Under the pieces are notes generated by a model, which was given only the letters and a program-made list of their open reading frames with translations, was not told the DNA's origin and made no database searches. The position numbers and the translations under genes were made by a program. Shown piece by piece: positions 12,089 to 22,669 of a stretch of DNA of 64,000 nucleotides; position 1 is the first letter of the stretch, and the number at the start of each line of letters is the position of its first letter. The stretch comes from Paramecium sonneborni (Eukaryota > Ciliophora > Oligohymenophorea > Peniculida > Parameciidae). The DNA is taken from positions 138,097 to 202,096 of the forward strand of contig CAJJDN010000007.1 of assembly GCA_905182985.1 (NCBI GenBank). Reading direction: 5' to 3'.

Positions 12089-14381
12089 ATGTAACAATAA
12101 TTATTAAAGCCTTAATCTAAAGAACATGCCCTTTAAATATTACAATAGGGATTTCAAATGTATTAATAATAAGGACATGTGAGTTTTAATGAAAATTCTG
12201 CTTTATCACAATAACAAGAAAGGATGAGTTTCAACGAATAGAAGATAAAATCTCATCCTAAAGTTCACAATGTTTTTGATAATCAGAAGAGAATTAAAAA
12301 TAATTAACATTTAATTGAGTAAAGTCTAGTTGGAAATAGATTTGAAATTCCTATTTTACCTTCAGGAAAACATCTGAAATTTAATGTTCTTTCAAATTGG
12401 GGAGATAAATAACAAGTTGGTTTAAATGGAATAGAAGTATTTGATTCATAAGGAGGCAATATTACAAGATATATTAAAATGCCTATGTAAGATGAATATA
12501 TAGAGAAATTGAAGTTGATTGACGGTTATTAGGCAGTTAAAGATGATAAACATATTTGGAAAACTAAGAATTTAAAACCAGAAATCGTCATAGATTTAAC
12601 TGCAAATATCAAAATATCATTGATAAGAATATGGAATTATAATAAATCTAGGATTAGATCTTATAAAGGTGTGAGATTATTAAAAATAACTCTAGATGAA
12701 AGATTAGTAAACTATTTATGTAATATTTTAGTTAGATATTTTATGGAGATATTTAGAAAGCAACAGGAGATCTAAAAAAGTTTTAAGATAATTGTGAATA
12801 TATTTTATTTACATAAGATTCAAAAATTATTAGTAGAATTGCTGAATTAGATTGGTTAAATAAAAGAGCTGAAGATTATTCTATTTAAATTTTATAATAG
12901 ACTATGAGTATCTAATAAATTAGACCGAATACAGGTACTAAGTTGTAGTCATAAAATTAAAAATAATATAGTGATTAGTCTCCTTCATCAAAATTATATT
13001 CATCTAAAATTTATTAATAAAAAAATAATGGATAAGAGTAACCTATGTAAATTTAAAGACAATAATAATATCAATAATAATAATACTAATAATATTAGGT
13101 ATAAAAATAAGAAAAAATAGCAACGCAATAATATCCTGAATATATTTCTGTTTCTGATATATTGTTAGAATTTAATAATGGGTCAAAAAGATTTTTAGGA
13201 TTGAATGGAATGGTTTTGATTGATTGCAAAAATTAACAAATTCTTTAAGATGATATTTTAGATTCTAATTTAATTGATTATGATTTGTAAAGACTATTTT
13301 ATTCTAATAATCCAACTTAAGTAGATTCATCAAATATGGTTTGGTTAAAATAAAAGAAAATCTTTATAAAATTCAAATAATAAACAAAGTTATCTATGAT
13401 TAAGTTTTATAATTGTAATTAAATTGTAAGTGAATCAACATTTACTGGACCAGAAATAGTAAAGATTACTTATAATGGAAAATCCAAAATATATAGTATT
13501 AATTAGTTATAATTTTAGATTTGAGACCTGCTCCATGTGAAGATATTAATTTTGTTTAAACAATAAATTTATCATAGCCAAACAATAATTCTTATTCTGG
13601 GAATTTGATGGTTAATTATGAATAATTTAATTAAAATTATATTATTGCTTATCCTCCTTGTGGGATGCTTGTAACAATTTATTTGGTTAATACATGGGGA
13701 GATAACAATTATATAGGTTTAAATGGAATAGAAATTTATGACAATTAAGGATAAGCATTATTATAAAGAAAGATTATAGGTTATACTATTCATTCAGTTC
13801 CATAAGTAATTAATTAATAATATAATTTTAGTTAGATGATGATCCAAGAGTTGTTTAGAATTTAGTAATTCCTCCTTATGATATTAATTGTCAACCATAA
13901 AAAAGTTTTTTAGCTCCATTTATCAACACACCAATGGAAAAATTAAAAAATAAGAATGCAATAATAATATAAAAGGCAAGAGATTTAGAAAGATAAGAAA
14001 TAAATAAGATTTATGTATTATTTGACAAACTTACATCTTTCAGTGGCATAGACTTTTATAATTATACTAAAGATTGGTAAAGAGGTGTAAAAGAGGTTCA
14101 TATATATATTAATAATCGATTGATTTATTAAGTACTTTATTAATATATACATTTAGGGTAATATCAACTAAACCTTCCAAGATATCAAAAAGAATATATT
14201 TAATAAAACTACTATATTATTTTCAGATTCCAACTAAATTAAATAATAATTAAATCCATATTTCTATCAATTTCCAGAAGAGTAGGTTTCTTTAATTGAT
14301 GAGAATAAATAATTGACCTAAAGAGAATATTAATAATATTTCCCATAATAATTGATTAGACCTAAAACTAGCGTTAAATGA
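12089..14381 (+). CDS. KATNIP (KIAA0556)-like protein with repeated DUF4457-type modules
   Basis: Katanin-interacting protein homologue; in animals and algae this family is linked to ciliary microtubules. Two modules carry the family signature: SNWGDKQQVGLNGIEVFDSQ near residue 100 and NTWGDNNYIGLNGIEIYDNQ near 13690. Each is followed by a segment ending in a beta-rich 'interaction' motif (ADILWxY/FYNYTKDWQRGVKEVHIYI type). The two are joined by a Gln/Tyr-rich linker (about 12890-13120). Introns placed: 12707-12735 (29 nt), 13806-13831 (26 nt), 14132-14156 (25 nt). Around 13500 the frame has to slip by one base without a usable intron, so an indel in the sequence is likely. I chose the upstream ATG (MQQQLLKPQSKEHALQILQQ) because the frame is open from there. 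Confidence 0.8.
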
Positions 14382-14483
14382 TCATTATCTAATATATTTT
14401 ATTTGCCAAATTTCGGTTATTTTAAGAATTCCAATTTTTCACTCTTGTTAATTAATCACTTTCTGTAATATTTATTATACTTA

Positions 14484-15233
14484 ATGAACATTTTTGAAAG
14501 TCAATATATAGATTTTAAAGAAGATTGGGATGGATAAAGTACAAGTACAGAAGAAAAGGAAGATGAAATTATTTTTGAGATTGAGTAATATTTTATGAAA
14601 TAAATTAAGTGTTCAACCAAAAAGATAGAAATTTGAAACCAAAGAATAGAAAAAATAGTTTATTGAAGAATATACAAAAAAAAAGAAAACTGAACTTTGT
14701 AAAAATTATTAAGCATTGGGATATTGTAAATTTGGAAATGAAGTATTATCACTTTCTCTATTCATTATTAGTGTTCTTTTGCACATGGTTAAGAAGAATT
14801 ATAACCAAAAATTCATTTACATTAAAAATATAAAACTAAAGCTTGCATTCGATATTTTAATGATGGATTTTGTCCTTATGGAATTCGTTGCCAATATTTA
14901 CATAATGAAATTATCAACCGCTAAGAATTTGAAATATATTTAATAAGTTGTTACAAAAAATATGGGATGAAACCACCTATTTCATAAAGTATATTCTTAA
15001 ATTCTATTTAGAATTTTTAAAGACCACAGAGAGATTAGATGTTTAAAGATTTTAATAGATTTTCAAAAACATGTAAAAGCAAGGACTTTCAATTAATCTC
15101 TATCATAGATCTAATTTTTTTAAAAATTTAGAAAATTAACCTATCTCATCTTGAATTAATTTTATTTATATTGTAAATAATTAAAAAATTTTATGTCAAC
15201 TCTTTATCTAACAGGTTCCTAGGCCACTTATGA
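14484..15233 (+). CDS. Tristetraprolin-type CCCH zinc-finger protein
   Basis: Predicted RNA-binding protein of the TIS11/TTP class. Two fingers with exact C-x8-C-x5-C-x3-H spacing: KTELCKNYQALGYCKFGNE, then (after a 29-nt intron) CSFAH; and YKTKACIRYFNDGFC continuing PYGIRCQYLH. Both have the (K/Y)xTxxC lead-in seen in mRNA-decay factors that bind AU-rich elements. An N-terminal acidic region starts MNIFESQYIDFKEDWDG, and an upstream intron of about 25 nt restores the frame. The 3' end is uncertain: without another intron the frame stays open to 15233 and overlaps the next gene's start by 41 nt, so the true end is probably earlier, about 15100-15190. Confidence 0.8.
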
Positions 15234-16195
15234 ATCTTTTGATGTTAATGTTGCTAATAAATTAAAGGATATTTGTAAGGATATGGAAGCATTAATAATC
15301 AAAACCAATTAAAAATTTTCAAGACTTTTATAAAGTTAATAAAATAGCTTTTATAAGTCTTTTCAATTAGTTATTGAATAAATCTCTTCAGATTTTAAGA
15401 ATTTACAATAAAAATTTGATGAATACGTGACGTATTATGAAGATGAAACATAAGTAAAAGAATTAAGAAAATAGACTAGGTAGCAAAAACATAAAATAAA
15501 TTGATTTTTTTTAGAGATGAGTGTTAAGTTTTAAATAAATTATGCATTGATTTGAAACATCAAAATCAAGAATTATAATAAAAAGTCAAAGAACTTGAAT
15601 AAGTATTATCATTTATTTAATATTAAAATAGGAAATCAATAATCATAAATTTATACTAATTAAATAAATTGATAAAAACTCAAAATTAAATGAGGAAGCA
15701 GAAATTATGAAATAAAAAATACAATTATCTTAAAACATTTAATTAATGAGTAGATATAATGATTAAAATATAACAAATGAAAAGAAACTTAAAGTTCCTC
15801 ATCTAAAATTAAATAATCGATTCCCTACAGATCTTACTGATTTTGAACATTAAAGTATTAGTACATTTAGCAATAAAAATTAAATAATAAACCTTTAGAA
15901 GGAAATAAAATCAAAAAAAAATCTATCATTAATTAATAAAACTAGTGAAGAGTTGACTAATACTAACTCTAGTAAATAAAAAATATATTAGATTGGTATA
16001 TAAAATTATGATATTAATTTAGATCAATTTTTTGAGAAATCATTTAATTCAAGAACAAAATCATAATAACATACTTTAAAAAAGTTAGAACAGTCTGAAA
16101 TTACTTAAAAGATGCAAGAAAGAAGCTCTTCAAATTTAAGATCTAACAAAAGTAATACTTAATATTAAAAAAAAATTCCATTAATATCCAGTTGA
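15193..16195 (+). CDS. Coiled-coil protein, unknown
   Basis: Starts MSTLYLTGSQATYESFDVNV and continues into heptad-like helices (ANKLKDICKDMEAL, ELQQKVKELEQ). Introns of about 35 and 29 nt are needed. The C-terminal half is Ser/Asn/Lys-rich and probably disordered, ending at TGA 16193-16195. Short helical N-terminus plus disordered tail suggests a structural or adaptor protein; no family recognised. Confidence 0.65.
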
Positions 16196-16218
16196 TTAAA
16201 ATAATTTATTTTTTAATT

Positions 16219-16524
16219 ATGCAATAATATTTAAAGAAAGTGAAAAAGAGAATACAAGAATAGTGGATTAAATACGTTTTCATCCTGATAATACTTGCAA
16301 TAGCTATGCTTAGAAATTATACAAATTAAAAAGTTTCTAATGAGGAGCCTGTAAAATTAACAGAAGAATAGATTTCTAAAACTGCATAATATAAATAAGA
16401 CACAATAATATAATATGGCATAATGTCAGCTATATTTATTGGAATCCTTGCTTTTGTTTAAGCTTTGAATAATAAACATGATAAACCTAAAGATTAAGAA
16501 AAAGAAAAAGTAAAAGGTCAATGA
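16219..16524 (+). CDS. Small two-helix membrane protein (~100 aa)
   Basis: A single open frame, MQQYLKKVKKRIQEQWIKY, then the hydrophobic helix VFILIILAIAMLR, a polar linker, a second helix (YGIMSAIFIGILAFVQAL) and a charged tail ending KVKGQ and TGA. The basic N-terminus before the first helix and the hairpin layout are typical of small ER or mitochondrial inner-membrane proteins. Family unknown. Confidence 0.6.
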
Positions 16525-16539
16525 TGATATGTGGAAATA

Positions 16540-16920
16540 ACAGTTAATTATTATTACCTGATAAATAAAGCTATTTTTTGTTAACTCTTTATTTTCTTAT
16601 ATATTTAAATTGGCAAGCAACGAAAAAAAATGAGCAGAAAAACACAATATCAAAGAATTCAAAAATTTATTTAACATTTCCGATACTATAGTTTCTCTTT
16701 TTGTTCTCTGTAAAAAATAAGCAATTATTCTCAATTCTTTTTACGATTATTCTATTTAGTACAAAGTTTGATTAATTTTGATAATAAATCTGAATCTTTT
16801 TGAATAGAAAGTTCCTTTTTATAATCTCTGTTTAAGATTTGTGGCTGAATTTCTATTTTTATTTATTAAAATAAAAAATTTACTACCTTTAGTAAAAATA
16901 GATCCTTCTTATTTAAACAT
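16540..16920 (-). CDS. Possible small gene, unresolved ends
   Basis: An open frame of about 125 codons begins MFKQEGSIFTKGSKFFILIN and includes a Lys/Arg-rich centre and the hydrophobic stretch LNSLILCFSAHFFSLLANL. I could not find a stop before the opposite-strand gene ends at 16524 without assuming another intron. It may instead be a 3' UTR or a decayed gene. Confidence 0.3.
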
Positions 16921-17172
16921 TAAATATAAATATTTATTTGAATTTCTGTTTAATATGCTTATTTACTATAATATTTAAACAGTCAATTGTCTTTAATGAA
17001 TAACCTAATAAAAATCATAAATTTTAGATTTATAGATTGCACTTCTATTAATAGAAATATGAAGTATAAAATCATAAATTTCTCTAGTATTTATTCTTCA
17101 ATAATATAAACTCTAGTTAAAAATTATGAATAGTATAGTAATTTAAATATAGATTGGATAATTATAGATAAA

Positions 17173-18278
17173 TCACTATTTGTTTTACATAAATTTTTAA
17201 ATTCCATTCCAAAAAGATCCCAAACTTCCAATAAATCCATCATGTTTAATAAAATAAGGCTATATTAAATATATATAATATTACATGTCTATTTTATTAA
17301 TCTAATTTTGAGAAGTAAGAAAAGGCTTCATTAATACATTATAATGTTTCTTCATGGTTTCTAATGAAATGACCAGAGAAGAATACTCTTTCAATATTAT
17401 GTAATTTAGAATGTAAAAATGCTATTTGACTTATGTTATAAGTAGTCATATAAAGTAAAGATTTAACTATATCTGATTAATTAATATTTGGATTCTACTT
17501 TAACTTTCCCATACTGACAGCAACATGCTTTTCATTTTTATTTCTAGATGGAGATTAAAATCCTAAATGGACTTCATTCATTAATAAATCTGTAGCTGCA
17601 TTAGAACCTTATTTTGTCATTCTTAATAATTCATCAAAATCATTAATTCCTGTAAATAAGTGACTCAATCCTAAGAACATTCCTCCTCCTAATGAAGTAC
17701 CTGAAATTCTAGCAAATTAATCTTCATTATCAAATTTTAAAATGCTCACACCACTTCCTATATTCACTAATATGAATGGATAAATTGAAGCCTAAAAATT
17801 AATATTTATTAAAATACAGTTAATTACAAATTTTCAATATCATTATTAAATGTAAAGTATGTATTTTTGTATTTAATACTATCTAATAATTTAAATCCAA
17901 ACTTTAGAGCATCAAATTCATTAATTCTTATTATATTTCCATAATTTTAAATTTAATCATAATACTTAAATGAACCTCCTCCAGTGATATAAAAATTTTA
18001 GATATTAGATTTTCCATCATCAATAAACCCTATTTATTCTAGTTTTTAAATTAGCACATCTAATGAATTAGGATGAGATGTAAAATGAATTTCATAATCT
18101 TCATTTTCAGTTATGACTATTAAATAATCTTATATCTCATACTTTTAAGTTCTTCTATCGTTTCACAATTTAAAATAAATCCTTTCTTAGTTGCAAATGT
18201 TAATTTAGTTAATGTTCCTCCAATGTCTAAACAAACTATAGGTATTAAATTTTAAGAAAATGATGCATTATTTTACAT
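17173..18278 (-). CDS. Pantothenate kinase (eukaryotic type II)
   Basis: First committed step of coenzyme A synthesis: phosphorylation of pantothenate using ATP. The frame opens MQNNASFSQNLIPIVCLDIG with the phosphate-binding GGTLTKL loop, then NFYITGGGSFKYYD, FILVNIGSGVSILKF, ARISGTSLGGGMFLGLSHL and a GSNAATDLLMNEVHLGF segment. The end is PYFIKHDGFIGSLGSFW, matching the conserved PanK C-terminus. Introns of 26, 26 and 25 nt are each required to keep the frame. About 340 residues, close to the catalytic core of animal PanKs without their N-terminal extension. Confidence 0.93.
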
Positions 18279-18474
18279 CTAAATATTAATATTCTAAATA
18301 AGAAACTAGCATATACATTTTATATATATTAAACATTTACGTCATTATATTATTCTATAATCATAAAATTGATTAATCAAAATTGAGGTTTTTTTGGAGG
18401 ATTTCTATTCTGAAAGGCTTTTTTTTATAATATTTGAAATTACATATAGATATTTAAATAAAGATCTTTAAAGA

Positions 18475-18898
18475 ATGAGGATAATAAGAGGAGTAATAAA
18501 TCTGTATGTTTGCAACTTTATCAATTTTAATATAAATTTTATTTTTATAAGGAAAATTAAACTTAGGTTAATTAATATAAGGAAGAAAATAATTGAATTA
18601 TTTTAAGATATTAACTAAATTTTATGTGGTTATTAGAATAAGGATAGATTAGTAAATAGAAGTTATATATATTTAGAATAAAAAAGTAAAAGGGTGTAAA
18701 AGATATAGCTATGGAATAATAAAACGATTATAAAACAATTTATATCCTGTGATTTGTGATGCTAATGATAATTATTAAATTGATGACGAAGGAGATAAAA
18801 AAATTAATTATATGAGAAAGTTAAGAATATAAAGTATTTATAAGAATATAATTAATAATTTGCTATCCATTTTTTATTTTTAATTACGAATTATGTGA
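18475..18898 (+). pseudogene. Decayed or unresolved open frame
   Basis: Two overlapping frames stay open, neither with a convincing start. One contains NLGQLIQGRKQ and IDDEGDKKINYMRKLR, reminiscent of a Paramecium multigene family with short Gly-rich KxGxW-type repeats, but too degenerate to be sure. It could be a remnant of that family or a gene with introns I did not find. Confidence 0.3.
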
Positions 18899-18964
18899 TT
18901 AGATTTTTTATTCAATAGAAGATGATTCAAGCTATTATTTAAAAAATTAATAATAAAGAATTCA

Positions 18965-20020
18965 TCATTCAAAATAAATAATCTATTTACCAGCATTTTT
19001 ATTTTATTCCATTTCTGTATGTAATCTAATAAATTAATTAATTCCATCTTGATCCCATTTTATTTTTGTAATTGAATCTACTGGAATTTCAATTTATCCA
19101 CTTTATAAATAAGGTAAAACATTTTATTTAAATTCATCAATTAAATTCTTTTTAAAATCATCAGATCTTGATCTATTTATGATAAAAATATATTACCTTA
19201 AGGTTGTATTAATAAGATTTATTCTCTTCTATAATAAAGGACTTAAATTAAAATTGTCAATAATTCCTCCCGTAATTAAACCATAAACAATCCATTTTCC
19301 ATCAATAGTTAAACTATCCAATGTCAATTTATAATTTTGTTTTCCTATACAATCAAAAACTGCATTTACTCCTAATGGATGAATAATTTATAGTTATTAA
19401 AATTATTATTCAATTGATTAATCTCTAATAATAATATTTTTAGTATATTTAGTAACAATCTGTACTTTTTCTTTTGAACAACTAGCTATAACATTGATTC
19501 CAAATATATTGCATAATTATAAAGCTGCTTATCCAACACCAGAAGCTGCTGCATAAATTAGACAAGAGTCTCCTTTTTTTAAATCTGATAACTTATACAA
19601 TAAATAAGCAGTCAAATAAATTTCACAAATTCCCCCAGCCTTATTATTATTATAATTGTATTACTATATCTAATGGAATATTATCTGGAATATCAATTAA
19701 ATGATCTTTATTAACAACTGCGTATTAAGAATATCCACCTCCTGGTAATATACTCATAACTTTTCTTATTCTGTTTCTATTCTCATCTAATTCATAACCA
19801 GCAAATTCTAATCCTAATATATTTGTAACTCCTTTAGGTATAGCATAAAGACCTTATCTTTATAAAGTATCTGCTCTATTTATAGATGTTGATTTAATCT
19901 CAACTAATGATTAATTCTTCTATATTTATGGAATATCTGATTAACCTAATTTCATTACCTCTGGACCTCCATATTCTAATTGAGTAACCTTTAATATATA
20001 TTTATTAATACATGTTTCAT
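18965..20020 (-). CDS. Zeta-crystallin / PIG3-type quinone oxidoreductase
   Basis: NAD(P)H-dependent medium-chain reductase without zinc ligands. N-terminal substrate part: LEYGGPEVMKLGQSDIPQIQ, INRADTLQRQGLYAIPKGV, LGLEFAGYELDENRNRI and GGGYSQYAVVNKDHLIDIP. Nucleotide-binding domain: CLIYAAASGVGQAALQLC (the AxxGxxG-type loop), INVIASCSKEKVQIVTKYT, VNAVFDCIGKQNYKLTLDSL. C-terminus: YLQSGQIEIPVDSITKI. A 23-nt intron follows MKH and another of about 25 nt lies before AGGICEIYLTAYLLYKL; both end AAG. Length about 330 residues, usual for the family. Confidence 0.92.
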
Positions 20021-20154
20021 TTTTTATTTATTTAAATTAATTATTTATTATCATATTCAAATTCAATTGTTTACTTTCTTGACATTATTTTATCTATTTG
20101 CTATATTTTAATTTATTCTTTCTTTTCTTCATCTAATAATTAATCAATATCCTT

Positions 20155-20490
20155 TCATTTTTTCTGCTTATTTTCTTGCTCTATTTTTTATTTTAGTTTA
20201 TTATATTAAATTTTCAATTATCTTTTAATTCTATTAATTTCTTTATTTGTATACCTAATCTAATTAATGTTATTCTCTTAACTTAATCTCTCTTTCTTTC
20301 TTTATTTTATTTGGTTCATCTTTTTTATCCTAAATATAAATTTATTATATTTTTTGAATTAATAATTATTTTACCTTCTATACGAAACTTTCCCATTCGT
20401 AATCTTAAACATTTTTATCTCATTTATTTCCTATCTGTTAAAATGAAACTTACATTTCTCTTGAATTTAAATAAATATTTAATAAGTCAT
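20155..20490 (-). CDS. Possible short coiled-coil protein (112 codons)
   Basis: One uninterrupted frame from ATG (MTYQIFIQIQEKCKFHFNRQ) to TGA, very rich in Lys, Gln, Asn and Ile, with a helical C-terminal third (RLSQENNINQIRYTNKEINR). A second frame covering 20115-20300 also looks codon-like (DKKDEPNKIKKEREIK), so the exon structure is unclear. A low-complexity non-coding stretch remains possible. Confidence 0.33.
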
Positions 20491-20544
20491 TAATTTATAA
20501 TATATATCAAAAATTGTCAAACCTTTTTGTACTTTTATTCTTTT

Positions 20545-21957
20545 TCAAAAGAATTTAATATCTTTTTTTTGATGCTTGTTAAAAAGTATTATGTCTTAGC
20601 ATATATTCCTTAATTTTTTTTAATTGACTAAATTTTACATCACAAAATCATACATCTTATTAATGTTATTTTAACTTAACTAAGTTTTCATCTTAAATCT
20701 ATTATAACTTCATCATCTGCTTCTACATCTATTCATATTATTTCTCATTTGATGGATGCCAATGAGCAGAACTACCCCTTTTATTAAATTTATTCTATGA
20801 AAATTATTTTGCAATTTCTAAAACTCTTTATTTCATTCTACCAAATATTTAATTTTATGATAAATTCTATTATTAATATTAATGCTACGATACTTTCTAA
20901 TTAAATAAGATAAAAGTTTTACTTCTAAATTTTCAGCCCAATGTGGCACTTTTTTATTATTACAATATAATCTCTTTTTCTTAGGAGTATGCTAATTTTT
21001 GTTTTCAATATTTTAAATATTTGTATGAATATTTTAACTATTAACACAAAAATCTTCTGGAAATGGAAAATCGAATACTGAAGATTAAAATTGAAATCCA
21101 CACTCCTATATTATATTATCATCTCCAAAACTACTACTTCTCCATTTGTAAGAATGATGATCCAAATTTGAAGATTCATTTGTATTATAAGAAGTAGCTC
21201 TATATTCAACTGAAGAACTTTCATACCATTCCGATTTATTTGGAGAATCTATTAATTACTATTCTTCATCTTATTAATTAATAACAATTTGTTATTTATC
21301 TGAATATACTAAAACATCTTTATGACTAGAAGTTTGTTTTTACTCATCATAAATTTCAATTGACTTTAATTTTGGAATTAATTCTTCAGGATCTACTGAT
21401 TCTATTAATTTCATTAACTCTTTTTATTCTTCTGCTTCTTTTTATTTATCTACTTTTATCTAAGAAAGTTATTGTGATAATAGGGATGCTTTTCTTATCT
21501 AAATTGGAGTTGAATTTTCATCTTAATCTACACTAAATTTTGGATATTCTGCAGATAAAATTTTATTTGATTTTTATATACTTTAATCTCTCAATTAACT
21601 TACTTATCTTAAGATTCTATTTTCATTATAATTTTCTATTTATTTTTAATTTTCCATCACTTCAACATTAAAACAATCACTCTACATATTCTTTTAAAAC
21701 TATTCATTAATACACTCTTTTGTTTTTGAGTCCTTCAACCAATCATCTTCTCGTTCCTCTGTCACTGCTTCCAAATTTGACTGCTTCTAAGAGTACAAAA
21801 TTAAACAATTTATTATCTTCATTGTTTAGCTTACTGTCTCTAATACACTGTTTGTCACTAAAGTCATTCTTTATTAAGTTTAGATTGTAATCTAAGATGC
21901 TGCTGCTGTTACATGAATTGAAAGTGCTAATATTTCCTTTGAAATCTCTTAATTCAT
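20545..21957 (-). CDS. INCENP-like protein with C-terminal Aurora-binding IN-box
   Basis: Candidate inner centromere protein, the scaffold of the chromosomal passenger complex. The first ~330 residues are disordered and Gln/Ser/Glu-rich (MNQEISKEILALSIHVTAAA...). The C-terminus has the IN-box: PHWAENLE, then (after the 26-nt intron 20897-20922) KVSQHQYQQQN, QIFGRMKQRVLEIAKQF and NKRGSSAHWHPSNEKQ. In animals the IN-box has the same order: a PxWA start, an HQY segment, a phi-FG, and a K-R-x-S-S-x-x-W end whose serines are phosphorylated by Aurora B. Without the intron the frame stops before IFG, so the join and the match support each other. It ends after a short Lys-rich tail. Size is small for INCENP, and no N-terminal CEN-box was identified. 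Confidence 0.8.
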
Positions 21958-22008
21958 ATAAATTTAAAATAATAAAATAACAAGCTCAAAATTTAACTCA
22001 TATTATTT

Positions 22009-22470
22009 ATGAGCAAACTTAAAACTAAAAATAGACAATAAGTTCAAAATGACTTTGATTCTTTTTCAAGCAATAATAGTGATTAAAGTTATGATGATAA
22101 TCAACCTGTCACTATGAACTTTTTAGAAGAAATTAAAGGGCATTTAGATGGGGACATTAGTTTTGAAACTAATGAACATAATATTTATGATCCTGCTTTC
22201 TCATAAACCATAAGTCATAAAATTAAAGATCATCAAGATACTGCATTTCATAAATTTAAAATTAAATCTGATACTCAATCTATTAAATCTTCCAATTCAA
22301 TAAATATCATTTGTTCATTGGAAAGATTTTAATATTAATTACAACTTAAACATACTTAGAGTCTTCCAGATCAATATAATTTGTAAACTATTTCTGATTC
22401 ATAAAAATAATAACAACTAAATTTATTATGGGAAAAAATTAAATAAAAAACAAAGGATTAAAAAAAATGA
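22009..22470 (+). CDS. Unknown acidic/polar protein (153 aa)
   Basis: A single exon, MSKLKTKNRQQVQNDFDSFS to KTKDQKK and TGA. Composition is Ser, Asp, Asn, Lys and Gln with no hydrophobic segment; probably intrinsically disordered. It is head-to-head with the INCENP-like gene, 51 bp apart. No family recognised. Confidence 0.6.
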
Positions 22471-22565
22471 TACTATTAATTAATATTCTTTTACATCATT
22501 TTTATGGATTGTGTTTTCATATATAATTAAATAAAAAAATTTTATATTCAACATAAATTATTAAT

Positions 22566-22614
22566 TCATTATCCATTTTTAAAATTCATATGTGGATTAA
22601 AAATTTATTATTAC

Positions 22615-22669
<55 letters not shown>

